From Orientallactaga sibirica (lineage: Eukaryota; Chordata; Mammalia; Rodentia; Dipodidae), in NCBI GenBank assembly GCA_036365145.1, contig JAEOAD010000026.1, positions 2,460,501-2,524,500 on the forward strand: a stretch of 64,000 nucleotides of DNA, written 5' to 3'. This document shows, in pieces, positions 43,195 to 55,100 of the stretch (position 1 is the stretch's first letter; each line of letters begins with the position of its first letter). A model generated the notes under the pieces. The model was given only the letters and a program-made list of their open reading frames with translations. It made no database searches and was not told where the DNA came from. The translations under genes and the position numbers were made by a program.

Positions 43195-46100
43195 AGGGAG
43201 AGGGAGAGAATGGGTACACTAGGGCCTTTATCCACTGCAAACAAACTCCAGGCTCATGGGCCACTTTGTGCATCTGGTTTTACATGGGTACTGGGTATTG
43301 AACCCAGGTTGTTAGGCTTTGCAGGCAAGCGCCTTAACCATTGAGCCATCTCTCCAGCCCCACCTGACTAGTCCAGTTAGCCAGCCGGGCATCAGGGATC
43401 AGTCCTGGGGCGCCTTCCTCTCCCACCCGCCTAGGCTGTTCCTTCTCTGGAGACTAGAAAACAAGGCAGAGCAGATGTCCCATCCGCTCGCCATGGCAAT
43501 TCTGAAGAGCACTGGGCTCTTGGGAGGAGGCGGCATGGGGGACAGAGGTGGGCTGTGGGCCGCCATGGGTTGTGTTGCGGTGGGCCCTACCTCCAGCTCC
43601 CATGGAAATCTGGATTGGGGCTCTCCTCCCCAGTTTTCCTTCTCTCCTTTCACACTTTTTCCCCGCAGATAGCAGCTGGCGCACTCCCTTTCCCTTGCCT
43701 CTCCCCTCCCGATTCCCTCCTCCTCTTCTCCTTCCCACTCCTTTCTTTCTGGTACTGGAGGTGGGCCCCTATCCCTGGCCACACCCCGTTCCTGTCTGTT
43801 GGGGTCCCCCTAGGGCTAGCCCAGGAGGGATGGCAGGGCCTCTGCCAGGTTGGGGGTGAGAGGCGCGGAGTCTCGACACAGACTCCGGGAGTTGGGTGGA
43901 AGCAGGCAGAGGGTGAGCTGCTGTTTATTCAAGGCAGTGTAGGGCATTTAAAGGTTTGGCTGGCCAATCATTGTATGGGGTGGTCCCTTTCTTGTGACCA
44001 ATGACAGCCTGTCTCCGGACAGATCATCTCGCAGCAGGTTTCTCGCGAGCATAGGACTGTAGCTGTTGTCACGCCAGGCCTGCGCAGTAAGCCATGTTCA
44101 CAGAAGCCACTTCCTGGTTTCTTCTGGCATGCGCTCTGGCTAGGGCCAGACCTGCATTGTACCATACATATCATCCTTTTTGTTTTTATTATTGGCGACC
44201 CTGGGAGGCATGGTTCCTTGCCAAGCCATTGTTGACCCCAGGCCCCAAGGGATCATCACATGCGAAGGTGCCTGTCTTAGGTTGCCCCATCTCATGGGGT
44301 CTTACCTGTCATTGACTACCCGCCATCCTGGTGAGAAAACCCGAGGGGTGTGGCCTGGTTTCCTTTAGCATGCAGTCTGGCTAGGGCCCCACCTGCATTG
44401 TGCCACACACCTGTCTCTCTTTGATACCTTCTTGCCCTCATCCTTGGCATGTGACTTGGTGCCTTGGAGGTGGAAGTGGCAGGGTGGTAGAGCTGATTCT
44501 GATGCCTCTTGCTGAGAGAGGCAGCGTCTGTCACTTCTATCCGCAAAGTGGGTTTTGGTTCCCAGTTTGGGGGGCGGGAAGGATGGAGAGAGACAGACAG
44601 AGAAGGAGAGAGGGAGAGAGAGAAGGAGAGAGGGAGAGCTCAGCCTCTCATGTCTCTGCCCCTCCTTTCCTCATCAGCTTCCGCCTGGTTTCCCTGTCTC
44701 TAGTCCCTTCACCATCTCGTGTTAAAGCTGGGCTGCACCAGGTCCACAGTGGGTCTTGGCAGGAAGACTGTTTTAATCCAGCGTGCAGCTTTTCCCTGCA
44801 AAGCCCTAGCTGTGCCTTTCCTGTCCTTGTGAGCAGTCACAGTGGTGCAGGTCCAAGACAGGCTTCTCAGGTGGACACAGCCTGTCCCATCTCAGCCTCC
44901 AAGGCCGCTGTGGCCAGCAAGGGTCTCGGCTTCAAACCAAGTCCAGCCAACTTTGGCCTGGCCATATTTCTGGGTGTGGTGGGGAGACCCAATGTCCAGA
45001 TTGCATATGCCAGGACCCAGTGTTAGGAGCCCTGGATGTGAGTCATGGTTTAAGGACCACCAAGGAGCCATAGCTAATGGGGAAAGTAGGCACGAGTCAT
45101 AGGGTTGGGTCCTTATGCAGTTTTCTAGTCCCAAGTATTCTTTTTTTTTTTTTTTTTTTGAGAGAGAGAATGGGCATGCCAATGGCCTCTCAGCCACTGT
45201 GAACGAACTCCAGATGCATGCACCCCCTTGTGGGCAACCCTCCCCCACCATCACTCACTCTCCTTCCTTCTTCTGCACACAGATCCGGGAAGAGGACAAG
45301 AGCCCTCCTCCGTCCTCACCGCCTCCGCTGTTCTCTGTCATCCCTGGGGGCTTCATCAAGCAGCTGGTCCGAGAGACAGAGAAAGAGTCCAAAGAGGCCA
45401 GACGGAGGAAGGAGGCCGCACTGGCCTCCCCAGAACGAGAGGTAAGTGGTTCCCAGGGATGGAGGGGCAGAACCAGGTACCTTTCCATACCCACCCATCC
45501 TCCTGCTCCATGGGCTCAGGGGCTTGGGGAAGAAAGGGTTCCATGGGGCACAGACCTCCTGGCATCACAGCCAGAAACTATGGAGAAGAGAACAGGAACA
45601 TATTGTCACGGCCTGGCTCGGATGGAGACTCTGAGCCAAGACACGGGATGGACAGTTCATAGGCTACAGCAGGTGGCCCTGCCACCGGCCAAGGCGTTCC
45701 TGGAGCCCAAGCGATGGAGCCTTGGTACATGTTCCCAGGATCTGGTGAGCCCCATCGGACTCCTACCCATTGGACGTTCTTGTCCTCATCAGTAAATCAC
45801 CCTGTGGTCTCCCGCCTTGCCCCAGAGCAGCTGGCCCATTGGAGCCTCGTGGATTGGGCAAGGAGCCTCGCGGCTCACCCCGTGTCGAGGCATAGGCGAG
45901 GCCCCAAGGTGACCCGATTTTCCTGAAGCTAAGCAGTCTTCGAGGGTCAGTCAGAGGTGGGGGACTCTGTAGTAGGAGAGTCCACCGTGGGAGACTAGAG
46001 ATGTGGCTTCCAGCTCGGGCCGCCATGTTCCATGCTCCTGGCTTCGGTTTCTGGCCTGTACACAGATGTGCTATTGCCCCTGGTCCCCGTGATTTCACAG

Positions 46101-48562
46101 CAGCAGTGGCTTTCTCTGCGCTCAGCAAGGCGCACAGGGACCAAGGGCTCTCTCCTGACTCACAGGCACTGAGCTCCCGGGATGGCTGCACCTGGCTGTC
46201 TTGTTTGGAGTGGTATCTGTGGCTCTGTCCCCTCCAGGGTGGTGGGTTAAAAATAAACCTCTGACTCACTTCTCAAGGGGTGTAGACAGTGCGAGAATTG
46301 GAGGTGCAGTCAACCCCTTCCGAGACCGTGTCCTGTTGACCCCGGAAGGTCAGGCTGACATTTGACCGTGGACACCAGAGCCATGTGTGGTTCTCAGCTC
46401 TGGTTACACGTGACATCACTAGAGGCCACACCCAGACAGACCACTTCGAAATCCTTGGAGTGGGTTATAGCATCCGGCATTGGACAGATCCCAGGAGACG
46501 TCAAAGGACTATACAGAGTCTAAAAGGGACGTGCCCTGGCCAGCCATTAAACACACCTGGTATTTCACTTGCATTTCAGCTTTGTCTTCAGGGTCACTTG
46601 ACACCTTTTCTGTTTTCAAACTTTTATTGACAGTTTCTGTAAGTATAGACAATAAATCATGATAATTCCCTCCCTCCACTTCCATTTCCCCCTCTCAAAT
46701 CCACCCTCCATGGAATCCCCCTTCCAATTAGTCTCTCTTCTGTTTTTCAAATATTTTATTTGTTTATTTATTTATTTGAGAGAGAGAGAGAGAGAGAACA
46801 GAGACTCAAGGGCCTCCAGCCATTGCAAGCAAACTCCAGAGGCACACAGCACTGTGTGCATCTGGCTTTATGTGGGAACTGGGGAATCGAACCTGGACCT
46901 TTTGGCTTTGCAGGCAAGTGCCTAACCTGCTAAGCCATCTCTCCAGCCCTCTCTTCTATGTTAATGTCGTCAGTTTTTCCTCCTATCACGAGGGTCTTGT
47001 GTAGATAGTGTCAGCCACTGCAAGGTCATGAATATCAAGGCCATTTTGTGTCTGGAAGATCTCATTGTTAGCAGTCCTACCCTTCCTTTGGCTCTTATAT
47101 TTTTTCCGCCCCCTCTTCCACAATGGACCCCGAGCCTTGGAAGGTGTGATAGAGATGTCTCAGTGCTGAGCCACTGACATCTTTCTACCTGTATCATCAT
47201 CTTAGATTGGGGCTTGCCTCGCCAAGTCTATGTGAGGGCTCAGTGGGATGTAGCTTTGGGGCTAGGGGGGGTGGGGGCAGCTGTGGAGGGTCTGCGCCAC
47301 AGACACGCTCACTGTCACAGAGACAGAGGTAAAGATGGTGTGTTTGTGTTTTGTGCTTCCAAACAGGCAAGGGCCATGGGTAGAAGCTGAGACTCAGGGC
47401 GGGTGTGGTTGCTGCTGCGTAAATGTCTGGGACTTGGTACGTGATAGTTTCAGATCACAACTTTAGGCAAAGAGGCCGAGGTAACAGTTGAGCTGAGTCT
47501 ACAGCAGCCAGACGTGGTGGCGCGTGCCTTTAATCCCAGCCCCCAGTCCCTTCCCAGTTGGGAGGCAGAGGTCGGAGGATCGCCATGAGTTTGAGGCCAG
47601 CCTGGGGCTACAGAGTGAATTCCAGGTCATCCTGGGCTAGAGCAAGACCCTACTTCGAAAGCCTACCTCAACATCCCACCCCCCCCAAAAAAAAAAATAA
47701 AAAAGAAAGGAAGAGGAGAATGAGTAGCCTGTGGACAAGGGCAGAGGACATAGAGCATTCTGGGCATATATGTAACAGATGGGAGTAAGGGTGCAGGGAA
47801 GGGGCGGGGGACTAAGGGTACCCAGTGTGGCCAGAGCACAGTATAAACAGGGTTGCTCACACCACAATGAGGCCCGAGGGTTCTCATAGACGGTTGGAAT
47901 GTCCCATCATGATAATGCTTTTTCTTTTTCTTTTTTAAAAAAATTATTATTTATTTTTATTCATTTATTTATTAGAGACAGAGAGAGGGCGAGAGAAGTG
48001 AGAATGGACATGCCAGGGCCCCTAGCCATTGCAAATGAACTCCAGATGCATGTGCCACCATGTGCATCTGGCTTATGTGGGACCTGGAGAATCGAGCCTG
48101 GGTTCCTTAGGCTTCACAGGCATGTGCCTTAACCGCTAAGCCATCTCTCCAGCCCTCTAATACTTTGTCTTTAGGTTGGCAGAGGCTCACAAAGCCTTGA
48201 CTGGCAGCGCATGGGAGAGGGAGTGGTGGAGAGGGTGGCTGGCCTGGCCAGTGGGGACCAGGGTGTCAGGAGCGACTGTGGCTCTTTGCTTCTTTCCCCA
48301 CGAATTTCAAAGAGCCTTTCCACACTCACCTTCTGAAAATTTGGATGGCCAGGTGAAAAATCAAAGGTCACGGAATACCTATAATGCTGGCGCCGTCACT
48401 CAGGAGGGGAGTGTCAGAGCTACGATGAGAACAAGTCCTCTAAAGATGAGCCCAGAGGAGGGGGGAGGAGAAACACAATGACAATAGCAGCAGCAGCAGC
48501 TGGGGACTTCCATGTGCCAGGCTCTCTGCCTCCATCTTTTCCTTCCTTCCTTCTTTCTTTTC

Positions 48563-48625
<63 letters not shown>

Positions 48626-48655
48626 TCAGGCAAGCCCAACAGACTGCCTTTTTTT

Positions 48656-48691
<36 letters not shown>

Positions 48692-48893
48692 GGGAGGAGA
48701 GAGAGAGAGAATTGGCATGCCAGGGCCTCCAGCCAATGCAGACAAGCTCTAGATGCATGAGTCCCCCTTGTGCGCATGTGCAACCTTGCATGCTTGCATC
48801 ACTGTGCATCTGGCTTACGTGGGATCCAGAGAGTTGATCATGAATCCTTAGGCTTCTCTAACTGCTAAGCAATCTCTCCAGCCCCTGTATGTA

Positions 48894-48933
<40 letters not shown>

Positions 48934-49081
48934 TTTTGTGGGAAAAAGGGTTTGTTTTGGCTTACAGGCTCAAAGGAAAGCTCCATGGTGGCAGGGACAC
49001 ACAATGGCATAAGCAGAGAGTGGACATCGGGTGGACAACAGCCACAGGAGAGTGTGCCCTATATCTTTAAAAATGTATTTA

Positions 49082-49136
<55 letters not shown>

Positions 49137-52100
49137 GTTGTCAGAACCTCCAGCCACTGCAAACAAACTTCAGATGCATTGCACCTTATGCACCCAACTT
49201 GACGTGGGTACTGGGGCATCGAAGCTGGGTCACTAGTCTTTGCAGGCAAGCACCTTAACCACAAAGCAGGCCTTATGATTCTCCTGTTACCGATTAAGAA
49301 AAAGGCTCAGGGCTGGGGAGATGGCTCAGTGGATAAAGGGCTTAGTGTTCGAGCATAAGGACCTGAGTTCAGATCCCCAGGTCCCACATAAAAGTTGGGT
49401 GTTGAGGTCCCTCCTAGGGCCAGCCTGGGAGGGACAGCAGGGTCTCTGCTGAGTAGGGGGTGAGAAGTGCAGAGTCACGACACACACTTCGGGAGTTGGG
49501 TGGAAGCAGGCAGAGGGTGAGCTGCCGCTAAACTCGTTTATTCAAGGAATTGCAGGGGGTTTTAAGGGGCTTGACTGGCCAATCATTGTATGGGGTGGTC
49601 CCCTTCTTGTGACCAATGACAGCCTGTGGACAGATCATCTCGTAGCAGGTTTCTCTCGAGCATGGGACTGTAGCTGTTGTCATGCCAGGCCTGCGCAGGA
49701 CGCCGTGTCCACAGAAACCACTTCCTGGTTTCTTCTGGCATGTGGTCTGGCTAGGGCCCAACATGCACTGTGCCATACAGTTGGGCATGATGGTGCACAG
49801 CCGGTAATCCCAGTGCTGGGGAGGCCGAGCCGAGAATCCCCAGAGCTCACTGCTTAGCTAGTGCAGCTGAATCAGAGCGCTCCCCCTGGGTTTGGTGAGA
49901 GACCTTGTCTCAAAGAATAAGGTAAATGAATGAGGAAGACAACTGAACACACACACACACACACACACACACTCGCTCACTCACATGCACACACAAGAAA
50001 GAAACAGGTTTCGAGAGGAAAAACAATTTCCTTCAGACAGCATCATCAGGAGTGGCAGAGGTGACCTTGATTTTGTTGAGCTCCCAAATCCAGCCCCCTT
50101 CCTCTGTCTCTTGGCCTTCAGGCTCTGGCCAAGGCTCATTGCCAAGACAGCATCCGTGGACTCTTGGAGGTGTGTGAGCGCACCTTTGGATGGCTGAACA
50201 TGTGACTGAATGGTTGCTATTGGGTCAGCGAGCAGTTAAGTGTGGTGGTCTCTCTTTTCTAGACCCCAGAAGTTACCACCAGCAAGACCAACAGCGGCTC
50301 CAAACCTGGAAGCCAAAGGACTTCCCAGGCCAGCCCGTCCCCCTCTCAGCAGAGCACAGACATTCCAGGCGAGGAGAGCCCGGGGGCCAGCGGCAAGAAC
50401 TCTGCCTCGGTGACCAGTGGTGAAAGTCCCCAGGAGCAGAGCCCCAGTGGGAGACCCGCCAAGAAGACTGTGCCCTTCAAGAGGGGCGTGAGGAGGGGGG
50501 ACGTGCTGCTGATGGTGGCCAAGCTGGACCCAGAGTTAGCCAAGCCTGAGCAGAGGACCCTCACGGGCAAGACCTTGGTCCCTGCCTCAGACCCTGGAGG
50601 GACAAAGAAAGGGGACACCCCGGGAACTCCTTGTCGTCCCCAGGACAGCAGTGTAGGTTTGTCTTCCAAGCCTGAGAAGACTCGGACGGGGGGTGTTGAG
50701 GACACAGGTCAAGATGCCAAAGGCGAGGAGCAACAGGGGACAGGGGAGAAGGGGAGTCAGGGACCCCAGACCAAAGGGAAGAAAGCAGGTGAGCCCCAGG
50801 AGGGCAAAGGGGAGCAGGGGACCAGGTCCCAAGCCCAGGGGCCAGGTGACAAGGGGAAAGTGAGGGCAGCAGAGGAGGGAGGGAGTTTGCAGCCAAACAA
50901 GCTGAAGGACACACCTCAAGAGGCTGGAGGGAGGCGCGCTGAGCCCCCAGTCCCGGTGAGGAAGTGGGGAGGTCCCCTGGGCAGGAGGAGCAAGTGGGAC
51001 AGTTCTCAGAGCAAGAAGGACAAAGTGACAGAACCCCCAAGTAGGGCTGAGCAGGCAAGCGAACAGCAAACCAAGGTGGAGGAGAGAGGTCAAGGGCAAG
51101 GTCAAGGGCAAGAGGCTCCAGGGAAGAAAACGGAACAGGCAGGGGGAGCTGAGCCCCTGCCCAGGGAGATTAAAGGGTCTCAGGGGGAGTCAGTGACCCC
51201 CGGGAAGCCTCCGGGAAAGCCTGCAGAGGCAGGAGAAGCTGGGAGGAGTCGGGAGGAGAAGACTTGCAAGGCTCCTGCAAAAGTGGCTGCTCGGAAGGAG
51301 GGCCGGCCAGAAAGCAGAGCACGGGACTCCAAGGAGCCCAGTTTGCGAACTGGGGATGGAGTGGGCGCCCCAGGGCTGCAGGCTGAAGGACGCGCAGAGC
51401 CTGCACCTCAAACCGAGGTGGAAGGGCCTCCTGGGCAGAGGCCAGTGGTGGACACGGAGGAGCCAGGCAGAGGAGGCCAGAGTGGAGACTCAGATCAGGT
51501 GAGGAGCTGTGGTCTTGGGATGGGGGGACAGGAGGGGCCTGTCCAGGGTGAAGCCACAGGGTGGATGAAGGGCTGGCTAGAGTCTAATGATCTGGAGGAT
51601 GGGAAAGCCAATTGATCATTGATTAGCTGTCACTGTACCTGTCTGTCCCAGGTAGACTTCTTTATTTTTATTTGTTGTTTCTTTATTTGAGAGTGACAGA
51701 CAGAGAGAGAAAGAGGCAGACAGAGAGAGAGAGAGTGGGTGCGCCAGGGCCTCCAGCCACTGCAGATGAACTCCAGATGCATGCGCCACCTTGTGCATCT
51801 GGCTTACGTGGGCCCTGGGCAATTAAGCCTTGAACCGGGGTCCTTAGACTGCACAGGCAAGCGCTTAACCACTAAGCCACCTCTTCTTGAATGTCAGAAG
51901 ACTCTGAATGGGAGGATCCTGCCTACCCATGTGGTTTAGGATTGCCTTGGCGCCCAAGGTTCCCTGTGGTGGCCATAGGCTGACATGCAGATTCTTGGGC
52001 GCTCTCTCTGAGGTTCTCACCAAATGGCTGGGAGTGGGGCCTGGAAATCTGCATTTCAGAATCATACCTTCCTTCCTCTCCTCCCCCCCCCCCCCGAGGC

Positions 52101-55100
52101 CCCAGACCACTCAGCGAGACACTCCAGGTGAGAGGTCCCGCACACTACTGCAGGGTCAGCGCTCTTTTGGTGAAATACTGTTCTGTCTGTCCCCAGGCTC
52201 TGGAGGACAGATGGTATGAGGCGGAGAAGGTCTGGCTGGTTCAGAAGGATGGATTCACTCTTGGTAATCAGGGGTCCATGCTGCCTTTGGGTGTGTTCTT
52301 TTCGTGTCCCTCGGCCGGGTCTTGAACTCACTCTGGGGAAGGCGGAGGGAAGATGAGGTGGGGAAGGAGCAGCTGGGACGAGGATGAGGACGCATAGCTT
52401 TTTGAGGGGTAGGAAGGAAGAGCTGATGGTCACGCTGGTTGCACTCATCGGCTGGCCTCCTGGGCAATGCCTTCCAGAGCATCTGAGCCTTGAGCCTGAA
52501 GGAACCAATTCTTATTTATTTAAGAGAGAGAAACAGGCAGAAAGAGAGAGAAAGAGAGAGAGAGAAAAAGAGAGAGAGAGAGAATGGGTGTGCCAGGGCC
52601 TCCAGCCAATGCAAACAAACTCCAGATGCATGTGCCCCCTTGTGCATCTGGCTTACGTGGGTCCTGGAGAATCAAACCAGGTTTTTTTGGCTTTGCAGGC
52701 AAAAGCCTTAACTGCTAAGCCATCGCTCTAGCCCAGATTCAGTTCTTTCATGGAACACAAGGGGATGGTTTCCTGTGTTCTGGAAAGATCCGAGAGCCCA
52801 GAACAAACAGCAAAGGGATCCTTCTCCACACTCCACATCAGCTGAGTTCTAGGGGGAACAGGGCCAGGAGGAGTGCTCAGTTTGTGATGTCTGTCATGGC
52901 CCCCCGAGGAGAAGTTGCAGCCTGTGTGTCTTTCCCGGTCTCTTAGTAAGATGGATCAGTGTCCATCCATCCTCCAGGGTCTGCTCAGTGCCTGGCTCTG
53001 CAAACCAGACCCAGCCTCTGTCCCTAAAGGGTTTGAGGGTCACTGTTGAAACCCTTTATGTGAACAGACCCCCAAAGGGAGAGGACGTCACTCCTTTTGG
53101 GCCGGCCCCAGGCCTCATCTGGCCTGGCTCATAGAGGCTCCTGTTCTCCTCTTTCCCTCCTGTCCTCTGGGTTGTACGACCAGCAACGGTGCTAAAACCA
53201 GATGAAGGGACCGCCGATCTGCCCGCAGGAAGGGTGCGGCTCTGCATCGATGCGGACAAGACTGTGACAGAAGTGGATGAGGAGTCTGTTCACCGGGTAA
53301 GCCCTCGCCTTCTGCTCCATCCTCCCCACCCCTGCGAAACGTCACCCTGTCTCCATCGCATGTGCACAGTGGCCTGGTGCCTGTAGGGGTTATAGGAAAC
53401 CACCCCCTCCCCCGGGAACTCAAGGCGGCCTTGGTGGGGCCATTTGCTCTGCCCTGCCCCTTTGTGGAGACACATCAGGAGACAGGCTTGTGAGATCTTG
53501 TTGCCGAGAGGCAAGAGATGGCTTTCATCTTGTGGACTTTGCAGATTGTGCTTCCAAGCATGTTTTCTATTTTTCACTCTGGCCACCAGGGAACCCGGGG
53601 TTAAGTGCGTTGCTTGCTGTTAATTGCAGCTTAGGTTCACAGGAATACCTCTAAGAAAGCAAGGCACCCTGGGCTGTCAGATAAGGGAGGTGATTTGGCC
53701 ACTGATGCCGTCCGTCTGTGTATGTCACCGAGCATGTCCAGAGCTGTCCTATAAGACCTAGAAAGGGGGGCAACAGTGGGGGAACTACTAGATCTGTCTT
53801 GGGATCATTGGTCTCATCGGGCAGTGAATACAGGAAAGAGGGGTCAGAGCAAAGAGCTGGCCCCATTGTACTTGTGGGGACTTGTTCCTTCCTCTTTTTT
53901 TTTTTTTTTGGTATCATTCTAGCTCAGGCTGACATGGAATTCACTATGTAGTCGTCTCAGGGTGGCCTCAGACTCACAGCAATCCTTCTAACTCTGCCTC
54001 CTGAGTGCTGGGGTTAAGGGCATGCGCCACCACACCTGGCGTCCCTTCCTCTTGAGTGTCCCGTGTTCCGAGCATACAGACGACAGTATTTGTAAACGCG
54101 TGTGTGTGTGCATATGGCAGTGTTGGTGGGGAGGGGTCCCGGGAGACCAAAGGAGACCCCATCTGTGATATTTGCAGGCCAACCCCCCTGAGCTGGACCA
54201 GGCTGAGGACCTGGCCTCTCTGGTCAGTGTCAACGAATCCAGCGTTCTGAACACGCTGCTGCATCGCTTCAAGGCTCAACTACCGCACACACGCTCAGGG
54301 CCGGATCTGATCGTCCTTCAGCCCTCTGCTGGGAAGGTGAGGAGGACCACAGGGGGAGCAGTGAGGTCTCACCTGTCCTTGGCATTGGAGGGCAGAGCAC
54401 CTCAGGAGCTCAGGAAACCCTCCATCCTGCCCAAGAGTAGACTCTGGGCTGTTAGGGGCTTGGGGGTGGGGCAGAGTGGCAGCCAGCTTGCTAGAGGGGA
54501 ATCACGAGGCCTGGTGAGAAGCCCAGGGGCTTCAAATACCCAAAAAGCCAGGGGCTTAGTGCAAGGCGGGTTTTGTAAGTAGAGGACCTGGGACACGCCC
54601 TGTAACTGCTCCTCAACACTCGTGCCACTTCACGGGACCCTTAGAATCCCTGAACACTGGCATATATGTAGGATGAGAAGCTTTGCTTGAGTGCCGATTT
54701 ATTTTACCGTAAAGTGAAGTGGGCATGGTTGGTTCAAGATGAAAGCCAAAAAGGACTCAAAGCTCCACCTTGTGGCGAGATCCGGAACTGCACCCATCCC
54801 TCCATTCATCTGCTGACACTGGGTTGGCTGGGTGTGAGGGGCCCTGAGCGATCAGTGACCCGCTAACAACCCCTGTGGGCTTCTAAGCCTTCTAGGAAGA
54901 GAAGACAGGCTGTAGATGGCGAGGTCCACAGTGGCTGAGTGGACACATGTAGAGAAGGTTGGGGTTGAAAGAAGCTAACGGCCTGGTGGCAGGTCTTGGG
55001 TGTCAGATAAGGGTTCCACCGTTTCTCTGGATGCAGCAACAGGTAGAGCAGTGTCAACATCTGACTGAGGTTGCACAAAGGGACTCTTGGACTGCAGGTG

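Larger units (their letters stand above)
49312..49975 (+). mobile_element. B4-like SINE, plus strand, split by an LTR
   Basis: Left part 49312-49399 (GGCTGGGGAGATGGCTCAGT) and right part 49780-49975 (GTAATCCCAGTGCTGGGGAG to GAGACCTTGTCTCAAAGAAT and a CA tail). Composite of tRNA-like head and B1-like half. Confidence 0.8.

Noticed and set aside
43399..44004. Overlapping frames on both strands of about 95-150 codons
   Set aside because: GC-rich intron plus LTR; frames on opposite strands are mutually exclusive and none has a domain.
44400..45026. 208-codon open frame on the + strand between the LTR element and exon 3
   Set aside because: Starts inside the LTR element end, crosses a polypurine tract, lacks splice support and resembles no family I know.
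43797..49779. The two LTRs as 5' and 3' ends of one 6-kb provirus
   Set aside because: Each has its own perfect 6-bp target duplication, and MYO18B exon 3 and ordinary intron lie between them.
50561..51111. Antisense frames of 165 and 174 codons
   Set aside because: Shadow of the GC-rich, stop-poor MYO18B exon 4; Leu/Pro/Ser composition is that of a complement, with no known domain.
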